From Fragilaria crotonensis (Eukaryota > Bacillariophyta > Fragilariophyceae > Fragilariales > Fragilariaceae), in the NCBI GenBank assembly GCA_022925895.1, contig JAKSYS010000336.1:1-64000 (forward strand): a DNA stretch of 64,000 bases, given 5' to 3'. The translations under genes and the position numbers were made by a program. The notes under the pieces were generated by a model. That model was not told the DNA's origin, searched no databases, and saw nothing but the letters and a program-made list of their open reading frames with translations. This document shows positions 45,765-56,276 of the stretch, piece by piece (within the stretch, counting starts at the first letter, position 1; every line of letters starts with the position of its first letter).

Positions 45765-45985
45765 ATATGCATATCGTGTGACTATCGAAACGACTATTTT
45801 GGATATGCATAGTCATAGTCGCGTGATTTCAATGATATGCATATTCAAGAATATGCATAGTCAGTCGATTCATGAATATGCATATTGTGATAATATGCAT
45901 AGTCATGTAAAACAGAAATATGCATGTTTTTGAAATATGCATAGTCACTGTACCCTGAAATATGCATATTTTCACGCATATTTTC
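45765..45985. repeat. tandem repeat of about 42 bp carrying paired ATATGCATA motifs
   Basis: ATATGCATA (its core TATGCATA is a palindrome) or a one-base variant begins at 45765, 45803, 45835, 45851, 45876, 45893, 45918, 45935 and 45960. From 45835 the spacing alternates 16-17 and 25 bp, so the unit is about 42 bp with two motifs, one followed by TT and the next by GTCA. About three full units are present. It lies about 480 bp upstream of the plastid-protein gene. Confidence 0.85.
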
Positions 45986-47647
45986 AAACATAAAGTTCCG
46001 TAGCTATTGTCAATGTGACCATTGTCTTTGATGGACAATAAATGTTTCATAACAGACACTTTTGAGCATGTTCCAAAATGTGAATTCCCTTCTCACCATT
46101 TATCAAAATCTGTGATTATCATCATGCTCACCGTAGTCTCCAACCCCTTGGAACATATGTGTTTGCTTCAACTCCCACCATTGAAGTAGAAACAACATGT
46201 TTCACTTGTAGGCAGAGGTATGATTGTTTTAAAGAATTTTCATATTCATGACTCATGAAAGCTACATAGAGTCCATGAAGAATTGCAAAGTTATGGTACA
46301 TTTTGAACCTATTGCTAGGTCATGTCGGTCCTACCACTTTTAATTGAAAATGAGCTCACCATCATGTTGAGAATTTAAAAGATGATGGTGGGGCTTATGG
46401 GGGGTTATCTTCATTCCAAGAATGATTTGATGAGCAGTATGTCTGGACAAAGAAATCCAATGGGATAAATTGCTCATTGTTGCTTGCACAGCACCCCATT
46501 CTTATCATACCTTGGCCTTGGCTACTTGTCTTGTAGCAGTTGTTGTGTCCTCTGGTGTAGGTTATCATGGCAGATGACTCCTTGAGGGGAGTTCTTGATG
46601 AGAGAAAATGCTGTGGTGGTTTGCTATGCTCGCCAAGGCCATGATGTATATGACTGTGGTAGCCAAATGCGCTTGATGGTGTGGAACCCTTGCAAGAACC
46701 AAAATGGTTCCAGGGATTGTGAATGAGAGGAATACAAGCACTGCTGGTCTGTCAGCTGCATACATCATTGCTGGTAAGGTCATCATCATTTGTTGCAAGT
46801 TGACAACAAGGAGTGTGGTGAGCTGCAAATGATCATCCCAACAAACTGGGTAGATGAGATTCCTCAATCAAAGCGAATAAAGTCATTGTCCTAAAAACCA
46901 TTAGTATCCCACCACTGATGGCTGCAGTTAGGCTGCTTTCCTGCAATTGGCTCATGACTGCCAGGAACAGGAGATAGAAGAATCAATTGACAATGAAGGA
47001 CTATGGATGCATGGTGCCTCGTCCATAGTGAAGGAACTCATTTTGCCTTGGTTGCACACCAATCTCATTGTCTGAGGTGATTCATATTTTGCATCAGTTT
47101 AAGCTGCATGGATGTTAAGCTGAAATGGAATGAGATTGATTGACGTTGCAAAGGTGGCAGCATGACAGTATCCTATGGCATGGTTTCACATATGGAGCTC
47201 TAAGACCATGGTCCATGGTGGGAAGTTGCTGGTTGCTAGGAAAGATGATGGACATGCATTTCTCCTTGTTTTGTTCAGAGAGATTGCCAGCATTGATAAT
47301 GGATATTGGCTGCATCTTCACATGGTGATGCATGCTCACACTCCATGCACTTTGAAGCAATGATGGAGATAGCTTGATGAATCTCCAAGTGCTGAACCCA
47401 GGAGGGTTGAGCTCACTGTTCCTCAACTAACTACTGTGTAGTAGGTCTACATTGATGCATGTGCCGCTGGCACAATAGCAATCATCACCAAACCACAAGT
47501 TGCACTATATGGCTATCGTGCAACTTGAGGTTAAGTGATGAGTTCTATTTCTTGATTCCTTGCAGTTGGTGGGAAACCCAAAAGTAGAACATGTGCATGA
47601 CAGAAAGCAAGGATTTCAGAATGCAGGCATATTGAGCAGCCAAGACT
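45986..47647. other. decayed repeat DNA, no gene seen
   Basis: AT-richer, stop-filled sequence like that at 6.0-9.0 kb. Short open frames on both strands (46565-46867 minus, 47115-47426 minus, 47140-47363 plus) show no motif I can defend. It borders the satellite array directly, so it may be the remains of the element from which the satellite unit came (inference). Confidence 0.4.
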
Positions 47648-50035
47648 TCTCTTTCTGACAAAGACAGGAGTGACAACTGCTCAACAGGTTCTTCTCATCC
47701 AGTCTTACAATTTCCTGAGTGTCTTATCAGATGCATGGCAATTATGTTTTCACGGAAAACTTGGCAATGAATGTGATTCCTTAGGCTACAAAGTGGGGAC
47801 AGCTTCTGATTTCCCCCATCTTGGGCAGCAATCTCAATTTCTGACACGACAGGACTGACAACTGCTAAACAGGATTCTCTCAACCAGTCATACAATTTCC
47901 TGAGTGTCTTATCAGATGCATGACAATGGTTCTTTCACTGACCACTTTGCATTGGATGTCATTCCTTTGGCTTGAAACTGGGGACAATCTCTGATTTCCC
48001 CATCTTGGGCTGCAATCTCAATTTCTGACAATGACTGGAGTGACAACTGCTCAACAGGTTCTTCTCATCCAGTCATACAATTTCCTGAGTGTCTCATCAG
48101 ATGCATGACAATTATGCTTTCACAGAACATTTGGCAATGAATGTGATTCCTTAGGCTTGAAACTGGGGACAACTTCTGATTGTCCCCATCTTGGGCTGCA
48201 ATCTCAATTGCTGACAATGACTGGAGTGACAACTGATCAACAGGTTCTTCTCATCCAGTCATACAATTTCCTGAGTGTCTTATCAGAGGCATGACAATGA
48301 TGCTATCACAGAACATTTGGCAATGAATGTGATTCCTTAGGCTTGAAACTGGGGACAATTTCTGATTTCCCCATCTTGGGCTGCAATCTCAATTTCTGAC
48401 AATGACTGGAGTGACAACTGCTCAACAGGTTCTTCTCATCCAGTCATACAATTTCCTGAGTGTCTTATCAGATGCATGACAATGATGCTATCACAGAACA
48501 TTTTGCAATGAATGTGATTCCTTAGGCTTGAAACTGGGGACAATCTCTGATTTTCCCCATCTTGGGCTGCATTCTCAATTTCTGACAATGACTGGAGTGA
48601 CAACTGCTCAACAGGTTCTTCTCATCCAGTCATACAATTTCCTGAGTGTCTTATCAGATGCATGACAATGATGCTATCACAGAACATTTGGCAATGAATG
48701 TGATTCCTTAGGCTTGAAACTGGGGACAATTTCTGATTTTCCCCATCTTGTGCTGCAATCTCAATTTCTGACAATGACTGGAGTGACAACTGCTCAACAG
48801 GTTCTTCTCATCCAGTCATACAATTTCCTGAGTGTCTTATCAGATACATGACAATGATGCTATCACAGAACATTTTGCAATGAATGTGATTCCTTAGGCT
48901 TGAAACTGGGGACAACTTCTGATTGTCCCCATCTTGGGCTGCAATCTCAATTTCTGACAATGACTGGAGTGACAACTGCTCAACAGGTTCTTCTCATCCA
49001 GTCATACAATTTCCTGAGTGTCTTATCAGAGGCATGACAATGATGCTATCATAGAACATTTTGCAATGAATGTGATTCCTTAGGCTTGAAACTGGGGACA
49101 ATCTCTGATTTTCCCCATCTTGGGCTGCATTCTCAATTTCTGACAATGACTGGAGTGACAACTGCTCAACAGGTTCTTCTCATCCAGTCATACAATTTCC
49201 TGAGTGTCTTATCAGATACATGACAATGATGCTATCACAGAACATTTTGCAATGAATGTGATTCCTTAGGCTTGAAACTGGGGACAACTTCTGATTGTCC
49301 CCATCTTGTTGGGCTGCAATCTCAATTTCTGACAATGACTGGAGTGACAACTGCTCAACAGGTTCTTCTCATCCAGTCATACAATTTCCTGAGTGTCTTA
49401 TCAGATACATGACAATGATGCTATCACAGAACATTTTGCAATGAATGTGATTCCTTAGGCTTGAAACTGGGGACAACTTCTGATTGTCCCCATCTTGTTG
49501 GGCTGCAATCTCAATTTCTGACAATGACTGGAGTGACAACTGCTCAACAGGTTCTTCTCATCCAGTCATACAATTTCCTGAGTGTCTTATCAGATGCATG
49601 GCAATTATGTTTTCATGGAACACTTGGCAATGAATGTGATTCCTTAGGCTTGAAACTGGGGACAATCTCTGATTTTCCCCATCTTTGGCTGCAATCTCAA
49701 TTTCTGACAATGACTGGAGTGACAACTGCTCAACAGGTTCTTCTCATCCAGTCATACAATTTCCTGAGTGTCTTATCAGATGCATGACAATTATGCTTTC
49801 ACAGAACATTTTGCAATGAATGTGATTCCTTAGGCTTGAAACTGGGGACAATCTCTGATTTCCCCATCTTGGGCTGCATTCTCAATTTCTGACAATGACT
49901 GGAGTGACAACTGCTCAACAGGTTCTTCTCATCCAGTCATACAATTTCCTGAGTGTCTTATCAGATGCATGGCAATTATGTTTTCACGGAAAACTTGGCA
50001 ATGAATGTGATGAAACTGGGGACAATTTCTGATTT
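47648..50035. repeat. 186-bp satellite array, about 13 copies
   Basis: The marker GGCTTGAAACTGGGG (or its variant) recurs at 47783, 47969, 48154, 48340, 48525, 48711, 48897, 49083, 49269, 49458, 49647 and 49833, spacings 185-189 bp and mostly 186. The unit contains AACAGGTTCTTCTCATCC, TTCCTGAGTGTCTTATCAGA and TCAATTTCTGACAATGACTGG. Copies are more than about 90 percent alike; the first two diverge most. Shared variants at 558- and 743-bp distances suggest recent multi-unit duplications. The unit is 62 codons long and has a plus-strand frame open except for one TGA in most copies. I do not think it is translated. Confidence 0.95.
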
Positions 50036-50974
50036 CGCTTCAAAGGTACTGAGACAGATTTGGAGGCCTATGTTTGGTTTTTTGGCTCATTTATGGAATG
50101 CGTTTTGGGAAAGAGAAGTCAGGGAAAGAATAAGTATTGAGTGGGGGGTTTTTATGGCGTCAGGTAAAAGGTGTGGACGAAAAGATTATGCTTGTCACAG
50201 TGCGCGATGAGCCTATTGCCTTGCTTCTTTATGAAGATTATATTGATAAATGGATCAAGAAATTCCACACGGAATGGGTGATAACAGTGGCGACTGATGA
50301 TGCGACAGGAAATAAAGGAAAGAAGAGAATGAAAGGATAATTCACCAAGGGTTCTTTTGGTCACTGGAAATTTGGTGGTTGGAGTGAGCTCGGGGCAAGA
50401 TGATACAATGAGTTGTGTACCTTGTTGGCATGATGTAATTGGCAGGACCCTCAGGCAGACAAGATGGAGAATTCCTTTTGAACAGATTGCAAGTGGAAAA
50501 ATATGGCAACAATGACCCAACACTTTTTTTAGTTGATGACAGATGACAGTATTTTGCACAACAATCGCATCAGTGTTGTGATTAATAACCAACAAGTGAC
50601 AGGATTAACTAAGAAGGCACATAGCGTGGTGGGTAGACAGCACTACCATAAATTGCGCCCATTAAGGGATGGGGAATTTACATGAATCACGTTTGAAATC
50701 TCTGAATCACCACAAACTTGTATTTTCTTACTGTACAAGATTCTTTCAAGATTCCTCACATTAGGAGTAGTCAACGACTACTGTAGTACCATGTAACATG
50801 TGGGCGAAAGTCATGTTACCTATTACTTGTTACATATTATGATCACTTTATGCTCTACGCTCACATTCGTCAGTGCTTGTACGTGATACTCCTTGTACAG
50901 CAGTACCACGAGGAAAATGGAGAATCATCTTATAAACTCCGAGGACTATATTATAGAAAGATAAGCTCCTTTTG
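50036..50974. other. spacer between satellite and hAT gene
   Basis: The sequence after the last repeat unit has a short plus-strand frame (50137-50340) and a longer minus-strand frame (50152-50595), neither with a recognisable domain. It may belong to the hAT element's 5' side, but I could not find terminal inverted repeats. Confidence 0.4.
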
Positions 50975-53509
50975 ATGTCTTCCAGTGATAGCAGCATCGA
51001 TGCACCACCAGCACCAGGACATTCATCTCATGATGATGATAAGGATGAGGAGGCAGTGGATGACAATCAATCTGACAACATGATGGAATTTGATCAATTG
51101 GGAGCGCCTACATCTGTTAAGCATTTTCCTGTTCTTGGCAAGAAATCACCGTATTGGCAATTCTACCATGTCTTGAAGGTTCCACTCCCTTGCAACAAAG
51201 GGAAGACCAGAAACAACACCCCTTCTCTTTCCACTCATATTTGTCTATTGTGCTTGAAGTCTCTGAAGGAAAAGCCGGGTAGGAGCAAAACGGCCTGGAA
51301 AACGGCAGTATGCAGAGTGAACACATCAGCAAATGCCCATCATCATTTAAAAACGAAGCATAGCGGCCATCACGGTGTTGGAGTTTTGTTGGCAAAGAAG
51401 AGCAAAATATTCGACACGGCAGTAACACAATCTGATGTATCGACGCCATTATCACATGTGTCAGCATTGACGACACCAACATCGCAAAGTTCAATGTTAC
51501 ATACACATGGGGCTGCTACACCAACAAACGTTTTTCGAAGGTGCACTGAGAAGGCGATTCAATTGGCAATGGCGCGATGGATCATATACGAGAACAAGCC
51601 CTTGAACGTCATTTACTCTGACTTGTTTAAAGCAATGTTTGAAGGTTCCATGGGCAAACGGTTTGCTCCAATGGCTCGTGACACATTTGGTTTATACTTG
51701 GATAGAGAATTCAATATATTCGTTGATGCTGTCATGAGAATGTTGTTGCAAGCCATGGAGGAACTGCACGGGCTGCGCTTTCTTCAAGTTGTTCATGACA
51801 TGTGGACATCTGCAGGAAACAACAACTTGCTCGGATCCTGCCTGTGCTTTGTGGATTCTAACTTCACTCGGCAGATCATCCCTGCCTTTTTGGTTGTGAA
51901 CAATGTTAGCCATGGGGCAGAATTCAATGCTCACACCTTAAAGACCGTATACCAGACACGATTTAAGGTGAACCTTGCTGAATGCACCCGATTTGTCACA
52001 AGTGATACTACTGCTGCAGCTCGAGCTGTGAGTCATTTCATTGATGGATGTGAGCAAGTTGATTGCGAGATGCACATCTTAAATCTTGTTTTGTTGTATG
52101 GTATCGGATTGCGAGACAATATGAAGTCGCAGAAGATTATGGGAGAGGATGGTGTTGAAAGGAAGGTTCAAGATGTAGTTACAGGGGGAGGTGCCTTTCC
52201 TCGAGGTTTAAAAATCATCCAATCCCTAAGAAACATCTGCAAGTACTTTGGGACATCCCAGCGATTAAGCCGTTTGAACAATATTCAAGACATCAATCAT
52301 GGTCCTATGGGAGCACCGATTCTGGATGGTAAGACTCGGGTGGCAAGCTGCCACCGATTATTGCAATCAAGCATTCTTCATTTCTGGACAATGCAAAAAT
52401 ACTACGAATCAGTTTCAAATTCAGGTGATGATTTCAAAGGAATGTGGGAAGCTCTAAAGTCCAGTGATTGGCTCTTGATCCAAGAGATGGAGGCAATAAT
52501 GAAAGATTTAGCACGTTATGCATTAGGGGGGTCTCAAGCCGACAGTTCCCTGCCATCAGAGATACTTATTTACCGGAAAGTTGCAATGGGTGTCTTGCAG
52601 AGACAAAGCTTTCATCTTCTACCTCTGTCCCGACATGACCAAGGTACAACATTGATGGACTTGGAACGGACAAGGAAAAATAAAGGAACGAGGTTGGACT
52701 TAAGTGACTTAAGTGAAAATGGGAAAATATGCCTTGAACGAATGAAACACCAGATAAGATCTCGATTCATTGCAACAGAAGAGCCCAAGACCTACATACC
52801 TTTATTCCTTGACCCTCGAACAGTTCCATACGTCAACCAGATAATTCCCGATTCACTCAAGGAAGGGACACGTCAATTGTTTACTGAAATGGTAACTGAT
52901 GTTTTGAATGTGATGAATGCTCCAAAACCGTCAACTGATAACCCGAGCAGTGGTTTACATGCAGCACCAGGTGCCTTGAAAGCACCAGATGACTTTGACG
53001 GGATTTCAGGTGATTCAGGGTCAGAAGATGGCTTTGACTTCGAGGATGACTTTGTGTTGAAGGCTGCAACCGGAAGTCTCCCCCATGGACCAGATGCTTG
53101 CGGTGGTAAGAACCCTAGTGTTGTGGTCAACTCCTGGATCGACCATTCCCACCAGAACATTGATTGGAGCCAGTATACGAGAGGAAGTAGCAACAAAGTT
53201 TGCGACAGGAATGCTTCTGTTAGCCAGACATCACAAAACCTTTCCTTCAACAACCTTTTGAAGCGACTGCAGGAATGCGATCCTATGCTTTGGTTCAACC
53301 ACGTCGGAAAGACGGTGTTCCCAGAAGTTGCCATCCTCGTGAGGCTTGAATTTGCGAAGGTTGATTCCTCTGCTGTACAAGAGCGCATGTTTTCGGCAGC
53401 ATCAGCAGCTATGACAATCAAGCAAACCAAAATGACAGAAGAAGTACACGAGAAGAGAACTGTGCTATTTGCAAACAAGGAATTCATGCAAAAAGTAGCA
53501 AACTTTTAA
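50975..53509 (+). CDS. hAT-superfamily transposase with BED zinc finger
   Basis: One unbroken frame of 844 codons from the ATG at 50975. After an acidic leader, residues about 60-130 form a BED-type finger: SPYWQFYHVL, HICLLCLKSL (Cys-x2-Cys), then ANAHHHLKTKHSG (His-x4-His). The catalytic RNase H-like part follows: VVHDMWTSAGNNN (first Asp), VTSDTTAAARAVSHFIDG (second Asp) and CEMHILNLVLLYGIGL, matching the hAT CxxHxLNL pattern. The C-terminal dimerisation domain is clear: FPEVAILVRLEFAKVDSS, then VQERMFSAASAAMT. hAT enzymes cut and paste DNA and leave 8-bp duplications. I searched about 500 bp on each side for inverted ends and found none, so the element boundaries are unknown. It may be domesticated or its ends may have decayed. 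The frame is intact, unlike the host genes nearby. Confidence 0.92.
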   Translation: MSSSDSSIDAPPAPGHSSHDDDKDEEAVDDNQSDNMMEFDQLGAPTSVKHFPVLGKKSPYWQFYHVLKVPLPCNKGKTRNNTPSLSTHICLLCLKSLKEKPGRSKTAWKTAVCRVNTSANAHHHLKTKHSGHHGVGVLLAKKSKIFDTAVTQSDVSTPLSHVSALTTPTSQSSMLHTHGAATPTNVFRRCTEKAIQLAMARWIIYENKPLNVIYSDLFKAMFEGSMGKRFAPMARDTFGLYLDREFNIFVDAVMRMLLQAMEELHGLRFLQVVHDMWTSAGNNNLLGSCLCFVDSNFTRQIIPAFLVVNNVSHGAEFNAHTLKTVYQTRFKVNLAECTRFVTSDTTAAARAVSHFIDGCEQVDCEMHILNLVLLYGIGLRDNMKSQKIMGEDGVERKVQDVVTGGGAFPRGLKIIQSLRNICKYFGTSQRLSRLNNIQDINHGPMGAPILDGKTRVASCHRLLQSSILHFWTMQKYYESVSNSGDDFKGMWEALKSSDWLLIQEMEAIMKDLARYALGGSQADSSLPSEILIYRKVAMGVLQRQSFHLLPLSRHDQGTTLMDLERTRKNKGTRLDLSDLSENGKICLERMKHQIRSRFIATEEPKTYIPLFLDPRTVPYVNQIIPDSLKEGTRQLFTEMVTDVLNVMNAPKPSTDNPSSGLHAAPGALKAPDDFDGISGDSGSEDGFDFEDDFVLKAATGSLPHGPDACGGKNPSVVVNSWIDHSHQNIDWSQYTRGSSNKVCDRNASVSQTSQNLSFNNLLKRLQECDPMLWFNHVGKTVFPEVAILVRLEFAKVDSSAVQERMFSAASAAMTIKQTKMTEEVHEKRTVLFANKEFMQKVANF

Positions 53510-54210
53510 CAAGGCAGTGCAACGCTCAACTGCAAACAACAAATGCATTAGAGAAGTAAACGTTCGATATCCATTTTCATGAAACAGGTAAACTCACCAT
53601 TGAATGACAATTTGCTGGTGCAGTAGCTTGTAAATCCATATTCTATTTGATGTAGTTATGCAAAACAAAACGTTCTCATTCTATACTTCTGTAGTAGCTT
53701 CATGTTACAATTTACGACGCGAGTCGATCCTCGATCGTTTGCTTCGAAGAATTCACCCCCAGCATCAAAGTAGTCTACAACAGAACACAGTGTTAGAAAC
53801 AACAAAAACTAAAAGGAAAAACCGAAGTAGCCACTTACCCAACAACCACGAAGGAGCAGGGCGAAATAGACTTCGCAGTGAGTATGTTACAAGAGATTTG
53901 GCAAATCCATGGATGTCACCGCAATACACTGAGCTGACTCTTTTTTTGTGTGTGAATTCTGAATTCTGGCTCCAGAGTCCGTCTACTACAAGTATGATAC
54001 ACGGGGTACGAGGACGACATACCTTCCTACTTCCTACCTTATCTCCATATATATCGTATCTTGGATCTTGCTAAATACTCAATAATACTTCGAGTACGTA
54101 CAAACTACTACGATTCCCAGGATCAAAGGTACTACGTCGTACTCCAGTACGGTGTATTATTGTAACTTTGAACTTTGAAGTCGGTCTTACACAAAATTAG
54201 GTATGAGCAG
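53510..54210. other. 3' flank of the hAT gene and intergenic DNA
   Basis: About 700 bp with no gene I can support. The open frame at 53658-54074 has no motif. GTAC palindromes reappear from about 54090. Confidence 0.5.
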
Positions 54211-54532
54211 CAGAGACGGGAATTTCTGAAAACATCAAACCCATGGGGTACCCACGTAAAGCTACGTTCACGGAAGTACCAGCCCAAACCCACCCAGAAC
54301 CCATACGATCTACCAAGACCTACCCAAACCCACCCAAACCCAGTAGGGAGTACTGGAGTACATGGTTCTACTACTACCGGTAGCAAACATCTACTGTCAT
54401 TTTTTGCTATGATTTGCCGGCCCACCCAGACCCACCCATGAAATCCTGAGCTCACCCAAAACCCACCCTTAACCCAATGGGTTTGGGTGGGCCGTGGGTT
54501 TGGGTGGGCTGGGTTTGAAATTCCCGTCTCTG
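54211..54532. mobile_element. 322-bp MITE, copy 1 of a tandem pair
   Basis: Perfect 16-bp terminal inverted repeats: it begins CAGAGACGGGAATTTC and ends GAAATTCCCGTCTCTG. The interior is dominated by CCCAAACCCACCC on the left and its complement GGGTTTGGGTGGG on the right, so it can fold into a long imperfect hairpin. It is non-coding and directly joined to copy 2 by a single G. Confidence 0.85.
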
Positions 54533-54533
54533 G

Positions 54534-54855
54534 CAGAGACGGGAATTTCTGAAAATATCAAACCCATGGGTACCCACGTAAACCTACGCTCATCGAAGTA
54601 CCAGCCCAAACCCACCCAGAACCCATACAATCTACCAAGACCTAACCAAACCCACCCAAACCCACTGGGCAGTACTGGACTAGATGGTCCTACTAATACC
54701 GGTAGCAAACATCTACTGTCGTTTTTTGCTGTGATTTGCCGGCCCACCCAAACCCACCCATGAAATCCTGAGCTCACCCAAAACCCACCCTTAACCCAAT
54801 GGGTTTGGGTGGGCCGTGGGTTTGGGTGGGCTGGGTTTGAAATTCCCGTCTCCTG
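54534..54855. mobile_element. 322-bp MITE, copy 2 of a tandem pair
   Basis: Same length and orientation as copy 1, with scattered differences (for example near the start and around 54600-54680). It begins CAGAGACGGGAATTTC and ends GAAATTCCCGTCTCCTG. There is no target duplication between the copies and none that I can see clearly around the pair, so it looks like one tandem dimer rather than two independent insertions. Confidence 0.85.
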
Positions 54856-55878
54856 GTAATACATACACAGTATGCATAGTTTTTTCGACTCTGGACTCTG
54901 GAGTATGTCGTATGTGCTATTACCAGTAGATTACAGTACCAGTACAAGAAACTGGGTAGGTGACAGACTTCCAGTATCGCCCTACATATTTTTACATGTA
55001 TCCCTATCCCTAACTGTCGCCCGTGTGCACAGTAAAACGTTACATCCGTGCTCCAGTAACCAGTGCGACACTGCACGACTGGAATCAAAACTCTCGTCGA
55101 TTTGAATTTCATGTTCATCTCATCCCATGAGATTGAACACTCATTTTCAAACGAGACTCAACGCCTCGTATACGGACGACCACGCCGCGACACGAAACGA
55201 CGTCTCCAGAAACGAGGAGGTTCCTATTGTTCCAAAGGAACACTCTTCATTCAGACCTCTCATCTGTTGCCCTCCTCACTCTTCTCACAATTGTCGAAAT
55301 AATTCATTTTAGTGCCACTTACCTTTCGTGAATACTGCACATATTTGCACATGATGAATGAATTTGACCATGACGAATTTTTACCGCCGGTCGTCAAATT
55401 GTCAACCTCACCATACTGTACATATATCAGTAGTCAGTACGACGGTACTCACTATTACGACAGCACACAGCACGGCAAGCAGTACAACAGACTTTTTGCA
55501 CATCACTTCTCTGCCCGCCATAGTCCGCACGTCTGAGTCTATCGTTACCGTACATAACGATAAACTATTAGACAGTGCCCACTATGACCAAAGCGATATT
55601 ATTACTAGTCAGTCCCTCGCACATTTATGTAGCGATAGACCGACAGATAGTATACGTATCGTTGTCTGTAGCGGTAAACAGCATTGTATTGCTGTACCGT
55701 TTATAGACACACTAAGCAGTAGTCAGTGTCGTACTAGACACTCACCTACTGGGGGCGTGCCCCGTAACGGTCACGTCCTGGTTCTTAACCCGAACCTTAT
55801 GCCGACATGCGCGTCGACAGGTTCCGTTAACCCGAACCCTATCAGTAGGCGGTACTGTGCCCGTACCTGGTAGTTCTG
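54856..55878. other. intergenic
   Basis: About 1 kb with no gene I can support. Open frames at 55063-55302 and 55358-55873 have no ATG-supported domain. GTAC and ACGATA-type words are common. Confidence 0.5.
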
Positions 55879-55881
55879 TAA

Positions 55882-55899
55882 GAGCATCACCACCCCTGA
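55882..55899 (+). repeat. left TIR of Harbinger element 2
   Basis: GAGCATCACCACCCCTGA, preceded by TAA. The similarity to the right end continues with GCTAT and TGC matches for about 12 more bases. Confidence 0.94.
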
Positions 55900-56005
55900 A
55901 GCTATTTGTGCCCGATGGTCCAATCGGACCATTTCTGTCCAAAAAAGCAGCAAAAATGCATACCACCGGTTAGGGCCTAATGTCCGCAATGTCCGCTAAT
56001 GACCG

Positions 56006-56076
56006 CTCGGGAGCTATTTGACATGGATACATCTGTGCACCCTGCACAGATGTATCCATGTCAAATAGCTCCCGAG
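56006..56076. repeat. perfect 34-bp inverted repeat with 3-nt loop
   Basis: The arms 56006-56039 and 56043-56076 are exact reverse complements (left arm starts CTCGGGAGCTATTTGACATG) separated only by CCC. It lies 125 bp inside the left end of Harbinger element 2, upstream of the nuclease ATG at 56277. Confidence 0.95.
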
Positions 56077-56276
56077 TAAACCAATAGGATTATGTCACGA
56101 GTTCATTTTCAGTCACTGTTTCCATGAATGATATTTCAAAGTACAAGTACTCGAGTACAATGTAGCCCATATCATACTGTACATCAGCATACTTTGTCGT
56201 CAATCAATCATCTCGTTCCGGCGGTACTTGTACGTGTACTTGTACTTGTACTTGCTCCTTTGTTCCACTTCTCATC

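Noticed and set aside
46565-46867. Possible remains of a reverse transcriptase on the minus strand
   Set aside because: No catalytic box or ordered RT motif can be read. Composition alone is not enough.
49461-49787. 108-codon ORF spanning two satellite units
   Set aside because: It exists because two copies lack the TGA present in the others. There is no ATG context, domain or conservation of the frame across the array.
47648-50035. CRISPR-like array
   Set aside because: Units are 186 bp and similar throughout, with no short repeat alternating with unique spacers, and the genome is eukaryotic.
50640-54200. Terminal inverted repeats of the hAT element
   Set aside because: I compared the flanks of the gene by eye and found no inverted pair with an 8-bp duplication.
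54132-54864. ORFs rich in Gly/Trp/Val or Pro/Thr/Gln across the MITE pair
   Set aside because: Both strands give ORFs because GGGTTTGGGTGGG and its complement contain no stops. They are repeat translations.
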